Assembly: GCF_037975245.1 (NCBI RefSeq)
Contig: NC_092565.1
Span: 9,973,499 to 10,037,498, forward strand
Source of the DNA: Apostichopus japonicus
Lineage: Eukaryota > Echinodermata > Holothuroidea > Aspidochirotida > Stichopodidae
Direction: 5' to 3'
Length of the DNA stretch: 64,000 nt
The notes under the pieces were generated by a model that searched no databases, had not been told where the DNA came from, and worked only from the letters and a program-made list of their open reading frames with translations. Positions 11,507 through 23,710 of this stretch are shown here, in pieces. Position 1 is the first letter of the stretch. Each line of letters opens with the position of its first letter. A program made the translations under genes and the position numbers.

Positions 11507-14500
11507 ATGGAAAAGGGATCAGGGCAAGGAGAATCTGGCGAAAGAAAACGGCCTTATCCTGGAACGAGCGTAGGTTCAAGTGGAGGAAGGCCTTTGTTGC
11601 ATGGACCGAATAGGAACCGCAGTGTGAAGGAACAACAGCGACAAAGAGATGCCACGAAGATTTATCTTCTACGTTCTTATGTAAACTGGCAAATGGAGAA
11701 AGAACTCTACAAACATTTCCATGATTTGACTTTTGTTAGCAACGCAGATTTCGCAGAACATTTGCTTCAGGATCACACAAAAAGGTAATGATTTGCTTAG
11801 CTAGGCTAAAACTGTTTGGGTAGTACTACTACTAGTACATGGTAGTACTACAGGGTATTGTCCTAGGTTACATGTATAGCCTAGGCCTAGTCAGTATTGC
11901 GAAGTACAGAATACTGCGAAGTTCAGACATCCCTAAGAAATACACGATTACACCATGATAACCTACAAGCAAAAGCCAATATCACTAAAAACTACAAAGC
12001 TACAGTTATTTCCTCTCCAAAATGACCCGTGTGCAAGTATGTACGTACATATTTGTCAATAACATGAATATATAGTTTTGGTGTATTTTAAGGCTTAGGT
12101 ACGTGTTCGAACTTGGCAGTGTCTATGCTATTGTTTTTGTAACATACATGATTTGATAAGCCTAGGCTATGTAACTAGGCCTATCATTCATTATTTTTCC
12201 AATGGACCTAGTATGTGCTAACCTTATCATACTTAGCCTAGCACAAAGTAGCAGTAAGTTTTCTTACTGAGTCTGTTTGTGAATGCTTGTCATGAAGATA
12301 CTGTATACAGTTAAACATTAAAATATCCTTCCTAAAGAAGACTGACAGGGACTGGGGGTCTTTAGTTTCACTCCTCATATTTATGCCATGGAAAGCTGGG
12401 CCTTCTCATCACTAAAAAGTAAACTGTTTTTGCCTCAACAAATTGATGGAAACATATTTTCTAACCACTAGGCCTAGGTGATCTGTTCATCCCCACCCCT
12501 CCAGGTTCTAAATTGTTATCAGCTGTCCTTGTTTGAAGAATAATTCTTGTGAATGAGCATTTGAAAGAAAAGTATTAAGTATGAAGCCTCATCTTTGTCC
12601 AGTCATATAACATAGGACTAAGGCCTATAGTATTAGTAATAAGTATGATGTTCATAGTAATTGCATCCCCTAATTTTGTAATATGCACCAGTGAGGAAGG
12701 CCTACTATGCTGTACAAATAAAACCACATGGACCTGCATAAAAATAATGCATCTACATAAATACTTTAGAATCACTCCTAACTGATTTACATGTTGGGTC
12801 ATTCCATATCAAATCACCAAATTTTGGGGTATGTTGTAGTTCGACATCTTTGAAAAATTCCCAGATTTATTGTATGAGTGGACCACCACAAAATAAGCAT
12901 ATTCTGAAAATTTCAGTTGCATTGCTTTACTATTGGCCGATTTAAAATTTAAAATTAAAATTCTTTCTTCTATTTTATAAGTCTTCTAATTAAATGAATT
13001 CAACCAGGAGCAGACAAGTACATTGCATATAGTATTTTTTTATATGAAATTAAAAACTGCACAGTATTGAACTGAATGACCTTGAAGTACAGTACAATAC
13101 CCAGGCTCAAAACACATGGAACATCAAAACAGGCAAAAACGTTTTTTGTAAAAATCCCAAACTTTGAGGATTTTTCATTTCAAAATAAGGCAAAACACCC
13201 TCCTGAATTTTTTTGTGCAAACAGGGTGGTACTATATCTCTTCCAGAAAAAATTATCAATTTTTTTTTAATTTGACGCGTTTTGAGTTATTGGCCGTCAA
13301 AAACAACCTCTTTTGTACATCGGAGCAACTTAACAACTTCATAAATTAATATTGAGAACAGCTAGAACCCTGAAATTTGTTATTGTGTAAGAACTTTGTA
13401 CTCATTAATAAAGTATAAACCCTGACAGCTCTAACATGGTTACTTTGGTAAAAAATTGGCATCAAAACCCCTACCTCATGCTGAATCGCAGCATGAAATA
13501 GCAACTTTAGAGTTGCACAACTTGCAAACATATTATAAGAAAGCATTGTAATCACTATTTTGTAATATTTGTAGTAGACATAATAACCTCTGAAAGAATC
13601 AAGTACCATGAAGCAATGGTTTGGGAGCAATTCATCACTAAAAATGGCACATTTTTTAGCGAAAAGTACAAACATAAAATATTTTGACACTTTTAAGTTG
13701 ACCTAACTCCACAAGACAATATTTTTGTAGCCTAATTTTTTCTTTTCCTGTTCTATGGGTTAGACTCTATAGGCATCTGTAATAGAAAGGTAGTAGAAAT
13801 TCTGAATGTTCAATTGCTGAGAAATGAGACCTCAAAAGTCAAGAAAATGCCAAAATGCCATGGTGGCGACAAATTGCGGAATTTCAAAGTGTGATAAATC
13901 GGCCAATTGTAAAGTTATGCAACTGAAATTTTCAGAATATACTTATTTTATGGTGGTCCAATCATAAAATAAATTTGGGAATTTTTGGAAAGGGTGCAGC
14001 AACAGCCATCCGTGATTTGACACGGAATGACCCTGTTTTCACTTTTCACACCGCTACGTATGCAACTAGATCTTAGGTTTTTCTAAGCTCAGCCACAGCC
14101 AGCATATATGCAATCAAGTTTTAATGGTTCATTTGGGCAACAGAGTGTATACTGTTATCTACTGACTGTCTGTCCAATATTCCAGCAATCATGTGTACAT
14201 TTCTGTGTTTGGGATTTTTGAAGGAACCCAACTGCTATGCAAGAAATTAGGTTAATTAGCCTCACTAATTGAGGGACCATATTAGTACATATAGCTTTAC
14301 CTATATAAACCTTTATATAGCCATGCCTGGAGGTAAGAAAGTACCAGTTTTTTGTGTAGGCCTGATGCTCATACTTTATGATGCTGTCCTAAGTTATCAT
14401 ATTTTTATAGTCAGTACTTTGCTTGTTTTTGTTCAGCTTCTTGTAAATGATCTGATGTTTAGTGTTCAAAAATGATAATATCTATTAAATTTGGTGGCCA

Positions 14501-17500
14501 AAACTTATCTCTTGTGGAGAGTAATCGAGCGTTAATGGTAGTCTGATATCAAGCTATTCACTTAAACAGGAAGTCTTCACAATGGTGGGCTTATGTCATG
14601 GAGTAAGCTAGCATCACAATTCTCACACATGAAACCAACTGCTCACATAAACAGGAAGTTTACACAGTACAGTAGGTAAATAACGAGTGTACATCAGTCT
14701 TTGATCTTGAAAAAGACTGGACATCTTTTAGTGATATGAAACCAAACAGTTCACTTAGACAGGAAGTTTACATAGTAAATTGTACATTGACATGTGAGCT
14801 GAAGTTGATGGGCAAGCAGTTGGGCAACACAAAATTATCCTCACAATTTTCTTGAAAGGTACTGAGGTTTATGGATATGTTGAAGAAGAGTATGAAAGAA
14901 CATCTCATCCTTATCTGGGTTTAAGTCAATATGGGTTAACAATATGTCATTATTGAAAAGTGTTTGTTTGTTACTTTTCTCTTTCATATTTTTTCTTGGT
15001 TAGGTACAGTATGAAAACCTGTTGTTTTTAATGATTTGGTCATTACCAGATTCATTAAGCATACAATTAAGCTTGTGGTGTACTGTACAGTTAATTTACT
15101 ATTTCAGTTAATATGATCTACGGACAATTTTTTTGTTTCATTGAACAGGTGTCAAATGCATCTTTTCCGGAAAGATGCCGAAAGTCAGACAGAGGCATTC
15201 TCAGCAGCTGTCACCACAGAAAGATCAGTTGACACTCAGAAAGGAGAAGGTAAATTTATATGTTTATCCTTGCATGAATTACAGACTGGAAGAGCAGTGC
15301 TAATCTTATATCTGATCTGATGTGATCAGAAAAATTATACAATTTCATTCTCATTAAATTCCCAAAGAAAAGAAAAAATGGTAGCATATTGCTCATCCAC
15401 TAAAAAGCATACATGTGTATTAGAATTTATAAAAGTAAGTGGGCCTGATATTATCAGGATCTTCTTTAGAGGCAAACTGACTAGTAATAGGAAATTCAAG
15501 AGACACAATAGAGCCTGGAACAGAGAGGACATTGTGAGCACAAAGAAAAGAGTTAATGGTGTATTGAACAAAAGGAGTCAGGGAAAGCAGAGGTAATAGA
15601 TAAACTGTGGAGTACAAAACGAGGATTAAGTAAGGAGAGAGGGCAAATAAACTATGGCAGAATACAGAGATGGAGCAGGATAAAGTTAGTCATGTCCCTC
15701 CTGTATTTTGAGCCCAAGGTTAAGGCATTCCGTCCACTCTCTCTATCTCTGCTGAGGTGTACTATGTCTGAGATGTTAAGTCTACGAATTTAGTTACCTG
15801 TTGGGACATGTCTTTAATGGTATGATTGGGCAGCTGCAAGTGTTCCCCTACTGGAGTCTCCATTTTCATGGTATTGCCATTGACCTGTGACTAGAAATGC
15901 TTCTTGAGGGTGGTCTTGGTTTCACCAACATACTTGTAACTCAATATCCTATACTTTAATGTTCTCTAAACTAAATGACACCATTTGGATTAAAATATCA
16001 GTTTCCAATGCTGCATAAGTATAACAATTTCTAAACAAAAGTATATTTTTAGTCACAGCCATAGTTTCCAATGTGTACAGTACATATTGCAGGAAACTTG
16101 CAAGCTAGTAACTATTGTTTTATGTCATCTTTACAGAAACTTTTGATCCAGCTACTTCGACACCTCTCAAGAAGCCATCTGCCATGTTCTGTCCAATGTC
16201 ACCAGTAGGAGTAGATATAGAGCAGCATGGGAGAGAAACTGCAGACCATACACATACATTGTAAGATTGTAATATTGAACTTATCTGAATGCAGATCTAA
16301 TTAAAACATTGCAATAAGGTTGACACAGACTTACAGCCTGTATGAGCTGCATAGTTACTAATGTCATCAATTTCAATAGAAGCCTTGTGTATCAGATTGT
16401 TGGCAAACTCCACATCTCTCTCTGTTAAGCAATCAAGTCAAATGGTATCATTTCTATAGACTGCTTTGGTATAAAATATTATCTACAGACAATGAGCAAG
16501 ATCAGCTGCTTAGCATGATCTTAGAAGGATCCTTTTCTCCACCACAATAGTTGTTGTTTTATGTTGGGAATGGAAGGTGGCGAAGGGGAGACTTGCTACA
16601 TTTAACAAGGATTTGGTAAGGGAAGAAGAAACCCAAGGGTATGGAGGGAGGAGGGTGGGGGCAGTCACTCTTCACTGAACATTTACTATCTGTGCTGTAA
16701 ATGATTATCGTTAAACGATTTTGTGTGTGTATTAAGTTTGTACGAGTGTATGTATGTGAGGAGGTATATATTGGTGGATGGATGGATGTTTGTATCTATT
16801 TACATTTACGTGTGCACAATATGCATATCAATTGATGCTTTGTGCAGTTTTACTAAGATCAAGAAGGTTTCATGATTTCACTCTACATGTCAGCTTCATT
16901 TATATAAAAAAATTGTTTGAGTTACATCATCGATACCACAATGCAATTATTTTTATTCCGGTTCGAATCAGCTTAGCACAGTATAAGTCAGTTTTTGAAT
17001 TGTGTAATTGAACTTCATATTTCACTACCTTGTCATCAACTTACTCAAGCCATTCTTTTAATATCTGCATTGTTATTGTTTACAGGGGTAACAGTTGTTC
17101 CCAAAAAGAACTGCAGAAAGAACTGGAGTACTGCTCAGATGATGAAGGAGAGGAAGACAAATTTGGAGACTGGGAAGATGTTATGGATGAACTAAACCAG
17201 AGTAAACTTTCTGTGTAAGTTTATTTGTTGAACGTCTGACTGTTTATGACTACTGTACATTTTAGAATTTTGAAGGTTTGATAATTGATTTTTTCCTTGA
17301 TGATAAGTCCAAAAGTATAAACTAATAAATTCAATTGTTGACTACTGATGGCTCAGTATCGAGTGTGGAGTTGAAAAAGCAGTGTTGTTATGACATAAGT
17401 TGGTGCATGTGTAATGACTTAGCTAAGTACATAGTTAAGGTGGGCACTGAGCACTAGGCATAGACCCCCCCCCCCCCACGATTTTCTGTTTTTTGGTTCC

Positions 17501-20500
17501 TTGCTTTTTGCAAAGCAAGGAACCTATGCGTTCAACTTGGCGTGTGTGTGTGTGTGTGTGTATGTGACGCTTGGCTTGTGTACACGATATCTCAATAAGG
17601 AAATGATGTATCATGATCAAACTTGTTGGGTGGATAGCCCATAGTGAGAGGAAGATCCCTATTGTTTTTGGTGCCCGCAAAGGTCACCAAAGGTCAGTTA
17701 GATGCCAAAAACCAATATATTAAAAACAGCAATAACTCCCATTGTCAGGGTCCGACATGGTTGATATTTTGCGAGTAGTTGTGAATGGGGTAAGGGATCG
17801 TTCCCAAACATAACGGTAATGTGATCGAAGGTCAACAAAGGTCAATTAATGATAAAAAACTAGTATTTTTGCGATAACTTGAGAACGAAATGTCCGTTAG
17901 GGTTGGATGTTGCTTTAATGTCATCCAATTGTCGACCCGCATCTGGGTGACCCTTGACCTCAATTTGACCTCTGGTGACCTTTACATGTTTTGGGGGATT
18001 TTTACAGTTTTGATGCTATTTTTAGATGTCAAAGGTACCTTCTGATCATAAATGTCAATAGGTTGACCCCGTGTGACCTTTATGTGCGAAGTTATATGAG
18101 GTCAAAGTTTTTCGGTCAGAGTTAGGATGGTTGTACAGACTTGTCGTTTTGTTTTTTGGAATCAGGAGATTAAACTACATCTGAAACCAAGGTCAAAAGG
18201 TCAAAGGTCACATTAGAAAAAATGTGCTTATTTTGGGAGGAAACGAGCAAAAAAGAAAATGTTTGGTTTTGATGCTAGATTTGGATATCAAAGGTACCTT
18301 CCGATCAAAAATGTCAATTGGTTGACACCCGTGTGACCTTCGTGTGCGAAGTTATATGAGGTCAAAGTTAATTTTCAGACATTTAATGCAACAACTCCCA
18401 GTTCCAAGGTGTGACATGGTTGATATTTTTGGACAAGTTGGAAATGGTATAGGGGAATAGTTTCAAACTTAACGGTCATGTGATCCAACGTCACCAAAGG
18501 TCAGCTAATGTTAAAAAAGTAGTATTTTGGGGGGAGAAAATGGGCAAAGAAAAAATGTTTGAATTTTTACAGTCATGCTCTATTTAGGTCTCACCGATCA
18601 AAAATGTCAATTGGTTGACCTCCGGGTGACCTTTGTGTGTGAAGTTATGTATACAAGTTCAAAGTTAATTTTCATACATTTAATGCAATTAAATCTCAAT
18701 GCCAAGGTGTGACATGGTTGATATTTTGGGACAAGTTGTGAACGGGGTGGTGGAACATTTTGAAACTTAAAGGTCATGTCATCTGAGGTCACCAATGTTA
18801 TCATATCTGTTGACACGCTTGTAGGTCTCTTATATTTCTTACATTTTCGACACCATATTTAGATCTCAAAAGTGCCTTTTGATCAAAAATCCGATCACAT
18901 TTTGTGATCACAAAAGTGGTGGTTATAGTGTTGGTTACTTTATGGGAACATGTAGGACCACAATTACTTGGACTATTTGAGCCCAATCTTGCTTGATAAT
19001 ATTACTGTATGTGTATTGTCAAATACCCCAAGCAAGGAACCACAGTGCCCTTGGGCTCTTGTTTGAATGTAGGTGTTATTCCATAGGAAATGTTTTCTCC
19101 ATAGTGGGGTCTTCTCACATTCACCTTCCCAGGGGCTGTAGTGTAAACATGATACTGTACATATCAAACAATCTACTGTCTAGATCTCATATCTGGTATA
19201 CATTGTTAACTGCAAGATGATGTACTTATGTCCATCGTAAACATGACCTGTTGGGAATCGAGTTGAATATATTTTGTTGATATTTTTTTCAGAAACCAGC
19301 TTGAAACTAGTTTGCAAGTGGATGAGGAGGTTTTTGGATTTCAAGGAGACGACAGAGATTCAGATGAAACCCCAGTTTTTGAACCAAACCAACCTAAGCA
19401 AGACACTCAACCTTTCATTGACTCCTGTGTTAAAGAAGATAAAATAATTGTATGGGTGTCTAAGATAGAAGAACTGCTCAAGCAAGTCCATGGAGAAACA
19501 TGCCCTAACCCCAGTTGCCAAAGAATGCTGGGATACCAAAACACTTTCACTGGATCAGGCTTGAAAGTGACATGGTCATGTTGTGAGGGACATAGCCCTG
19601 GTCAATGGTTCTCACAACCATTATTCAACAGAATGTATGCCGGCAACCTTCTAATTGCATCAGGTGTTATTCTTTCTGGAAACAGTTTAATGAAGATGAC
19701 ACACTTTTTCAAAACCATAGGATTGAAGAGCATCACAAAAGATACATTTTATAGGACCCAGCGGCTGTATGTTGCCCCTGTTGTAGACAATTTTTGGCAA
19801 GGAATGCAGCAAGGCATTTTGTCAGCGTATGGTGACCAACAAGTTGTTCTAGCTGGAGATGGAAGATGCGATTCACCAGGTCACAGTGCTCAGTACTGCA
19901 GCTATGTTTTTACTGATGAAGCAACGAAGAAAGTTCTCCATGTGGAAGTTGTCGATGTAAGAGAGGTTGGGGGTAAAAGCCCAAACATGGAAAAGATGGC
20001 ATTCGAGCGAGGAATGGATTTCCTTATGAAACAGATCAAAGTTGAAGAACTTGTGACAGATGCTCATACACAGATTAGTGCTGCCATGAAGAATTCAGTG
20101 AAGTTTCAGGATGTGACCCATCAACATGATGTATGGCATGGCGCAAAAAGCATTGCCAGAAAAATTAAGAAAGCCTCCAGATTAAGAGAAAACCGTGTGT
20201 TGCAGAGTTGGTTACCTTCAATTAGGAACCATTTTTGGTTCTCCTCAAAGACGTCCAACCGTGATGATGTAAGGATGAAAGCAACATTCCTTGGGATTCT
20301 GCACCATATTGTGGACGAGCATGAGTGGGTGTTTGGGACAGATGGACGTCCAGGAAAGTGTGCCCATGAAGAGCTGCAGGATGCAGAGAGAACCAAACGC
20401 TGGTTGAAGAAAGGTTCTGTTCCACACAAGACCCTGGCAACTGAACTGACAGCTCGGCGTTTCTTGAATAACTTGAAGTATTACAAAAACTTCAGGCATA

Positions 20501-20919
20501 CTGGAATTCTGGAATCATTTAATAATCATCTACTGATGTATGCTCCTAAACGTCATTCGTATGGCTATGTTGGATTTACTATTAGGAATAAGCTGGCTGT
20601 TATTGACCATAACTACCACGCAGACAGACGACAAGCAACACAGGTGGATGGCACCCCTCGTTTTCAGTGCAAGTACAGTAAGAGCACTGGAAGATTCTCC
20701 GCTCAGCCTCTCATGGAGCAAAAGAGTTATGGCTACCTACCAGAGCTGATGGGACTGATCTTTTTGCAACGTGCAAACACAACTGGCCCTCTCAACCAGC
20801 AAGTACCAATGAAGGAAAATGACCCCAAAAGGATCCATCCACGAATCTCTCTGTTGCCTAGACCACCTATTCAAGAGCTAATAAAATGTCATAAGAGTCG
20901 TTTTGAGCCCTCCAACTAA
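11507..20919 (+). CDS. Five-exon gene, Kolobok-like DDE transposase-derived protein (about 752 aa)
   Basis: Coding exons are 11507-11784, 15149-15249, 16137-16260, 17086-17214 and 19293-20919. All junctions are GT/AG and the frame stays open across every one. The ATG at 11507 (in frame, after TGAAAATC) is the start. Residues about 45-95 form a basic helical segment (RDATKIYLLRSYVNW), followed by a low-complexity stretch and an acidic stretch (about 183-205). The last exon holds a cysteine/histidine cluster (C281, C286, C307, C308, H311) and a DDE-like core: D400 in DGRCDSPGHS, D467 in LVTDAHTQI, a D490-V-W-H493 motif of the C/D(2)H type, and E618 in LESFNNH. From memory this order and the DGR-DSPG block match Kolobok-type transposases and a large family of uncharacterised invertebrate proteins. 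No stop or frameshift interrupts it, and older transposons sit in its introns, so it is an established gene here. Whether it is still mobile, domesticated or one of a multigene family is not decided by this window. Confidence 0.83.
12796..14033. mobile_element. Non-autonomous DNA transposon with about 150-bp inverted repeats
   Basis: The left end reads GGGTCATTCCATATCAAATC and the right end, on the other strand, GGGTCATTCCGTGTCAAATC. The arms stay alignable for about 150 bp (shared blocks such as TGGACCACCA, ATTCTGAAAATTTCAGTTGC and TTGGCCGATTTA). TGTT flanks both sides (12792-12795 and 14034-14037), a candidate 4-bp target duplication. The interior (about 0.9 kb) has no transposase; its short ORFs look random. 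It lies in intron 1 of the transposase-like gene. The superfamily cannot be assigned from the ends alone. Confidence 0.75.
15690..15938 (-). pseudogene. Decayed GIY-YIG endonuclease fragment, probably from a Penelope-like element
   Basis: Read on the minus strand from 15938, the translation starts YKYVGETKTTLKKHF, then a stop, then a block with TPVGEHLQLPNHTIKDMS, then further stops. YVGxTxxxLxxRF followed by TPVxxHFNLPGHSIxDM is the usual layout of the GIY-YIG endonuclease tail of Penelope-like retroelements. At least three in-frame stops make it a relic. No reverse transcriptase is visible next to it, so only the C-terminal piece survives, in intron 2 of the transposase-like gene. The family assignment is from memory of the motif and could also fit other GIY-YIG-bearing retroelements. 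Confidence 0.6.
17485..19070. repeat. 1.6-kb repeat with degenerate ~300-bp internal units rich in AGGTCA
   Basis: The block opens with a short hairpin (TTCCTTGC...GCAAGGAACC) and closes with CCCAAGCAAGGAACC and GGGCTCTTGTTT. Inside, a module containing GATCAAAAATGTCAATTGG, GTGTGACCTTTGTGTG, GAAGTTATATGAGGTCAAAG and GTGTGACATGGTTGATATTT recurs near 18000, 18270 and 18570, with a partial copy near 17750. Dozens of GGTCA or TGACC words occur, several as AGGTCA pairs. There is no open reading frame through it. It occupies most of intron 4 of the transposase-like gene and looks like a mobile repeat whose type I cannot name. Confidence 0.6.
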
Positions 20920-21490
20920 GTCAAGTTTATTCCAAAATGTCACCAACTTCCCCCCTCCCGGATTTATTAGCTTATACCGAGGGGAACATGATAATGAAGA
21001 AAATCTTGATTAATGTTATGATGTGTTTATGAAGTAGAAATTCACATATTGGTTTGAGAATTTGAAACTTTATTCAGTCCTCTTATCAGCTACAGTAGTC
21101 AATAATAGTTCTCAATAGAGTTTTCATTATGGTTGCATAGAATTGGGGGGAACATAGCATATTAGCTTTTAAAATCGTATTTATTGATCTATAGAACGGT
21201 AACATATAAGTGGAATAATTTAAGAACTCCATAGATGCAATACTTTTTTAAATACTATAACATATGTATGGTTAAACCTGAAACTAGCCATGATTCTACC
21301 TCAAATGTTAGCAGTATCTCAAAGGAAGCATTCTTTGAGGCTGTTGGATTTTTTTAACATAAACAGAACATGTGTGTAAGTCACATGGCATACACAGTAG
21401 TGTAACTAAAAACTCAATTTATTGATTGTTTAGTATTTAACACTTTTTTTCACTAATGAACTACTCTTTATGGCATCTAGTTTATTTTCT
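20920..21490. other. Convergent intergenic region
   Basis: Holds the 3' flanks of two genes that point at each other. It is AT-rich with scattered TTTATT words; no ORF, hairpin terminator or transposon end is recognised. Confidence 0.5.
21418..21423 (-). terminator. AATAAA poly(A) signal of the P2X7C-type gene
   Basis: On the minus strand AATAAA lies about 70 bases past the TGA at 21493-21491, a normal distance for a short 3' UTR. It supports this as the true 3' end. For the opposing gene ending at 20919 I see no AATAAA on the plus strand before 21490. Confidence 0.5.
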
Positions 21491-23710
21491 TCAGTCCTCC
21501 AAGATGCCATTACCAATTTCAAAACCTTTGTACATGTTATTAGCAGCTGGAAATCTCATCCTGATTGCCCAAATGCAGCAAGATGGTATCACTCTTCTTC
21601 TTCCTGCACCTAATCTGCCATGCTGCCAATATATAAATTGTTTGTAGGCATAGTGCCTATAATTTTTGTTAGTTCGAACGGCTGCATCTGCCAATATGTC
21701 TTCTGTTGCCCGCATTGCTACCTCGAGTACATGTGCATTAATGCAGACAGTTAGGAAAACCTCACTCGTTGACAGACATCCTTCCTGCAACCTGCAGCAT
21801 TTTTTTTCCACATCTTGAGGCATTTCTTTACACCGGCCACAGTTACACCATCCTGGGCTCTTAGGTGAATGGTCACTTTCCTCTTGAAATGAAGAATTCT
21901 CCTTTAACAGATAGTCTTCATATGCACCTGGGTTCCTTTTCAGTAGATCGGTGGCTACATTCTCCAAGTCTTCCCTCCCAAGCTCATGTACAAAGGTCTG
22001 TCAAAAAAATTATGTATACTAAATATATTTTATGGGCATTTTCTTAACACATACAGTTTTGCATTCCAGTGTGATAAACAAACAAACTTATGTCAAAATT
22101 AAATGATTTGAAATCACACATAGTCAAATGTGCCAGTGAGTTTAAAATTGTATGTATATGTCATATCTTGAAAGTTCCATTTTCTTTTTAAAATCATATA
22201 CGACAGTGAAGTGTGGATTGGGCATTGTCATTGATTTTGTAATAGTTTCTCCATACGTTCTTCTATCACATATCTGCTTATAATTACATGTTATTATCTG
22301 TAAAATGTTGTGGCAGAACATGATAGCTAAAAGTAAAGTGTAATCTTTCTAAATCACTCCCCATACACACTCATAAACACACATAACATAAGTGTTCAAC
22401 ATTGAGATATGCCTAACAATTGATGTTTATTACTTTGCATGTGGTAAATTTAATCATTAAAAGTCTAGTCACAAATACCTTTATTTTTTCTTCAGTTGTG
22501 TCTTCCAATTGTTCTGGCATGCCTTCAGTGAATCTCTCGTTGTGTTCATCATCTTCAGAGTCACTTGAATCCTGAACAAAGACATTTATGATGGTGTTGT
22601 AATTTTTGGGTAAAAATATAACAGTAATGTATTGGGCAGATTGAAAAAGTTGTAAGAAAAAGCATTGGTTCTTTATATTTCTTTGACTTGATTAATACAT
22701 TTAATTATTTTCCCAGTTTTTACATATCAATACATGCAACTTGAGATTTTTTCACTTCCATAATTTACCTTGTTTTATATTTCTGTGTTCAGTTGGTAAC
22801 TTTGCAGTTTCATGACAGGTGAAAGGTTTTGGGGTAATACAGTATGTATGTGGTGTCCTAAGAGAGAGGGAGAGAGAGGGGGGGGGGTCGAATATGACCC
22901 GGCACCCTCAAACATATTAGAAACCATTATAGCAAGTTCTAGCAGTTTGGAGACCTCTAGTAAGGCTATATAGTATTGTGGGTACCCTTAAAGGTATGCT
23001 GTATTGGATCCAAATAAGCCAGATGTTTACAAATGGTCACCTCTGGTAAAAAAAACTCTTAAAATGTTTTTGTTACCACCTTGGAGGAAATTTACCCCAC
23101 TGGGTACATTAAGTCATATTGTGTGTTCATTTAGAATGTCTGAGAACAAATTGGAGAGTAACTACTGCCAGGAAGGTACTTTTTGAAAACTTACATTGCT
23201 CAGTTATTGCGTGCATTCACTGTCATGTTCACAGAGGTCTTTCCGACTGAAGACCGATAAAATCGCAGGCCTAGCCTTGATAGCTGTATCCGACCGAAGG
23301 GGATTGGAGGTGTGGTAAGGGGGGGGGGGGGGGTTGACAGTTATAACATGACAATAGAATCCTTTATAGCTACCATTGGTCAATCAAGTATGGTCCAAAG
23401 AACAAACGCATAATTCAGCCTACATATGTATGGTCCCATTTGTTCCCACCATATTGGCGAATAGGCAAAACCCCTATGATATTGAAAGTGAGTCAGATGT
23501 TTTTCTACTTACCGGAGGTTCACGATTTGCGCAATGTCTTGTTCTTGTGCCACATTGACATGATTCTGAACAAAAGAGATCATACATACGACAGGGGCAA
23601 GCACTATTCCCAGACTTTCGTTGACAGGTCGTGCGACATTCACAAACCGTTGGATCAGCAGCTATTGATACATCTGCATCTCCAGATTGAGATAAATTGC
23701 TTTCGTCCAT
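21491..23710 (-). CDS. CXC-domain plus P2X7-type C-terminal domain protein (265 aa)
   Basis: Exons on the minus strand are 23710-23513, 22571-22479 and 21997-21491, all in phase 0 with GT/AG borders. Residues 23-60 hold nine cysteines spaced C-x-C-x3-C-x8-C-x-C-x6-C-x3-C-x-C-x6-C, followed by NRE, like the CXC/tesmin-type zinc clusters. Exon 2 is acidic (DSSDSEDDEH). Exon 3 carries GWCNCGRCKEMP (W147-C148-C150-C153), CC164-165, C171, then YKQFIYWQHGR and, near the end, IPSCCIWAIRMRFP. That series matches the cytosolic zinc-binding ballast domain of the P2X7 receptor, which in many invertebrates occurs without the channel. No membrane segment or signal peptide is present, so a soluble, perhaps nuclear, protein is expected and not an ion channel. 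It is convergent with the transposase-like gene. Confidence 0.85.

Noticed and set aside
13346-13690. 114-codon minus-strand open frame inside the inverted-repeat transposon
   Set aside because: Random composition, no transposase motif, AT-rich hydrophobic translation.
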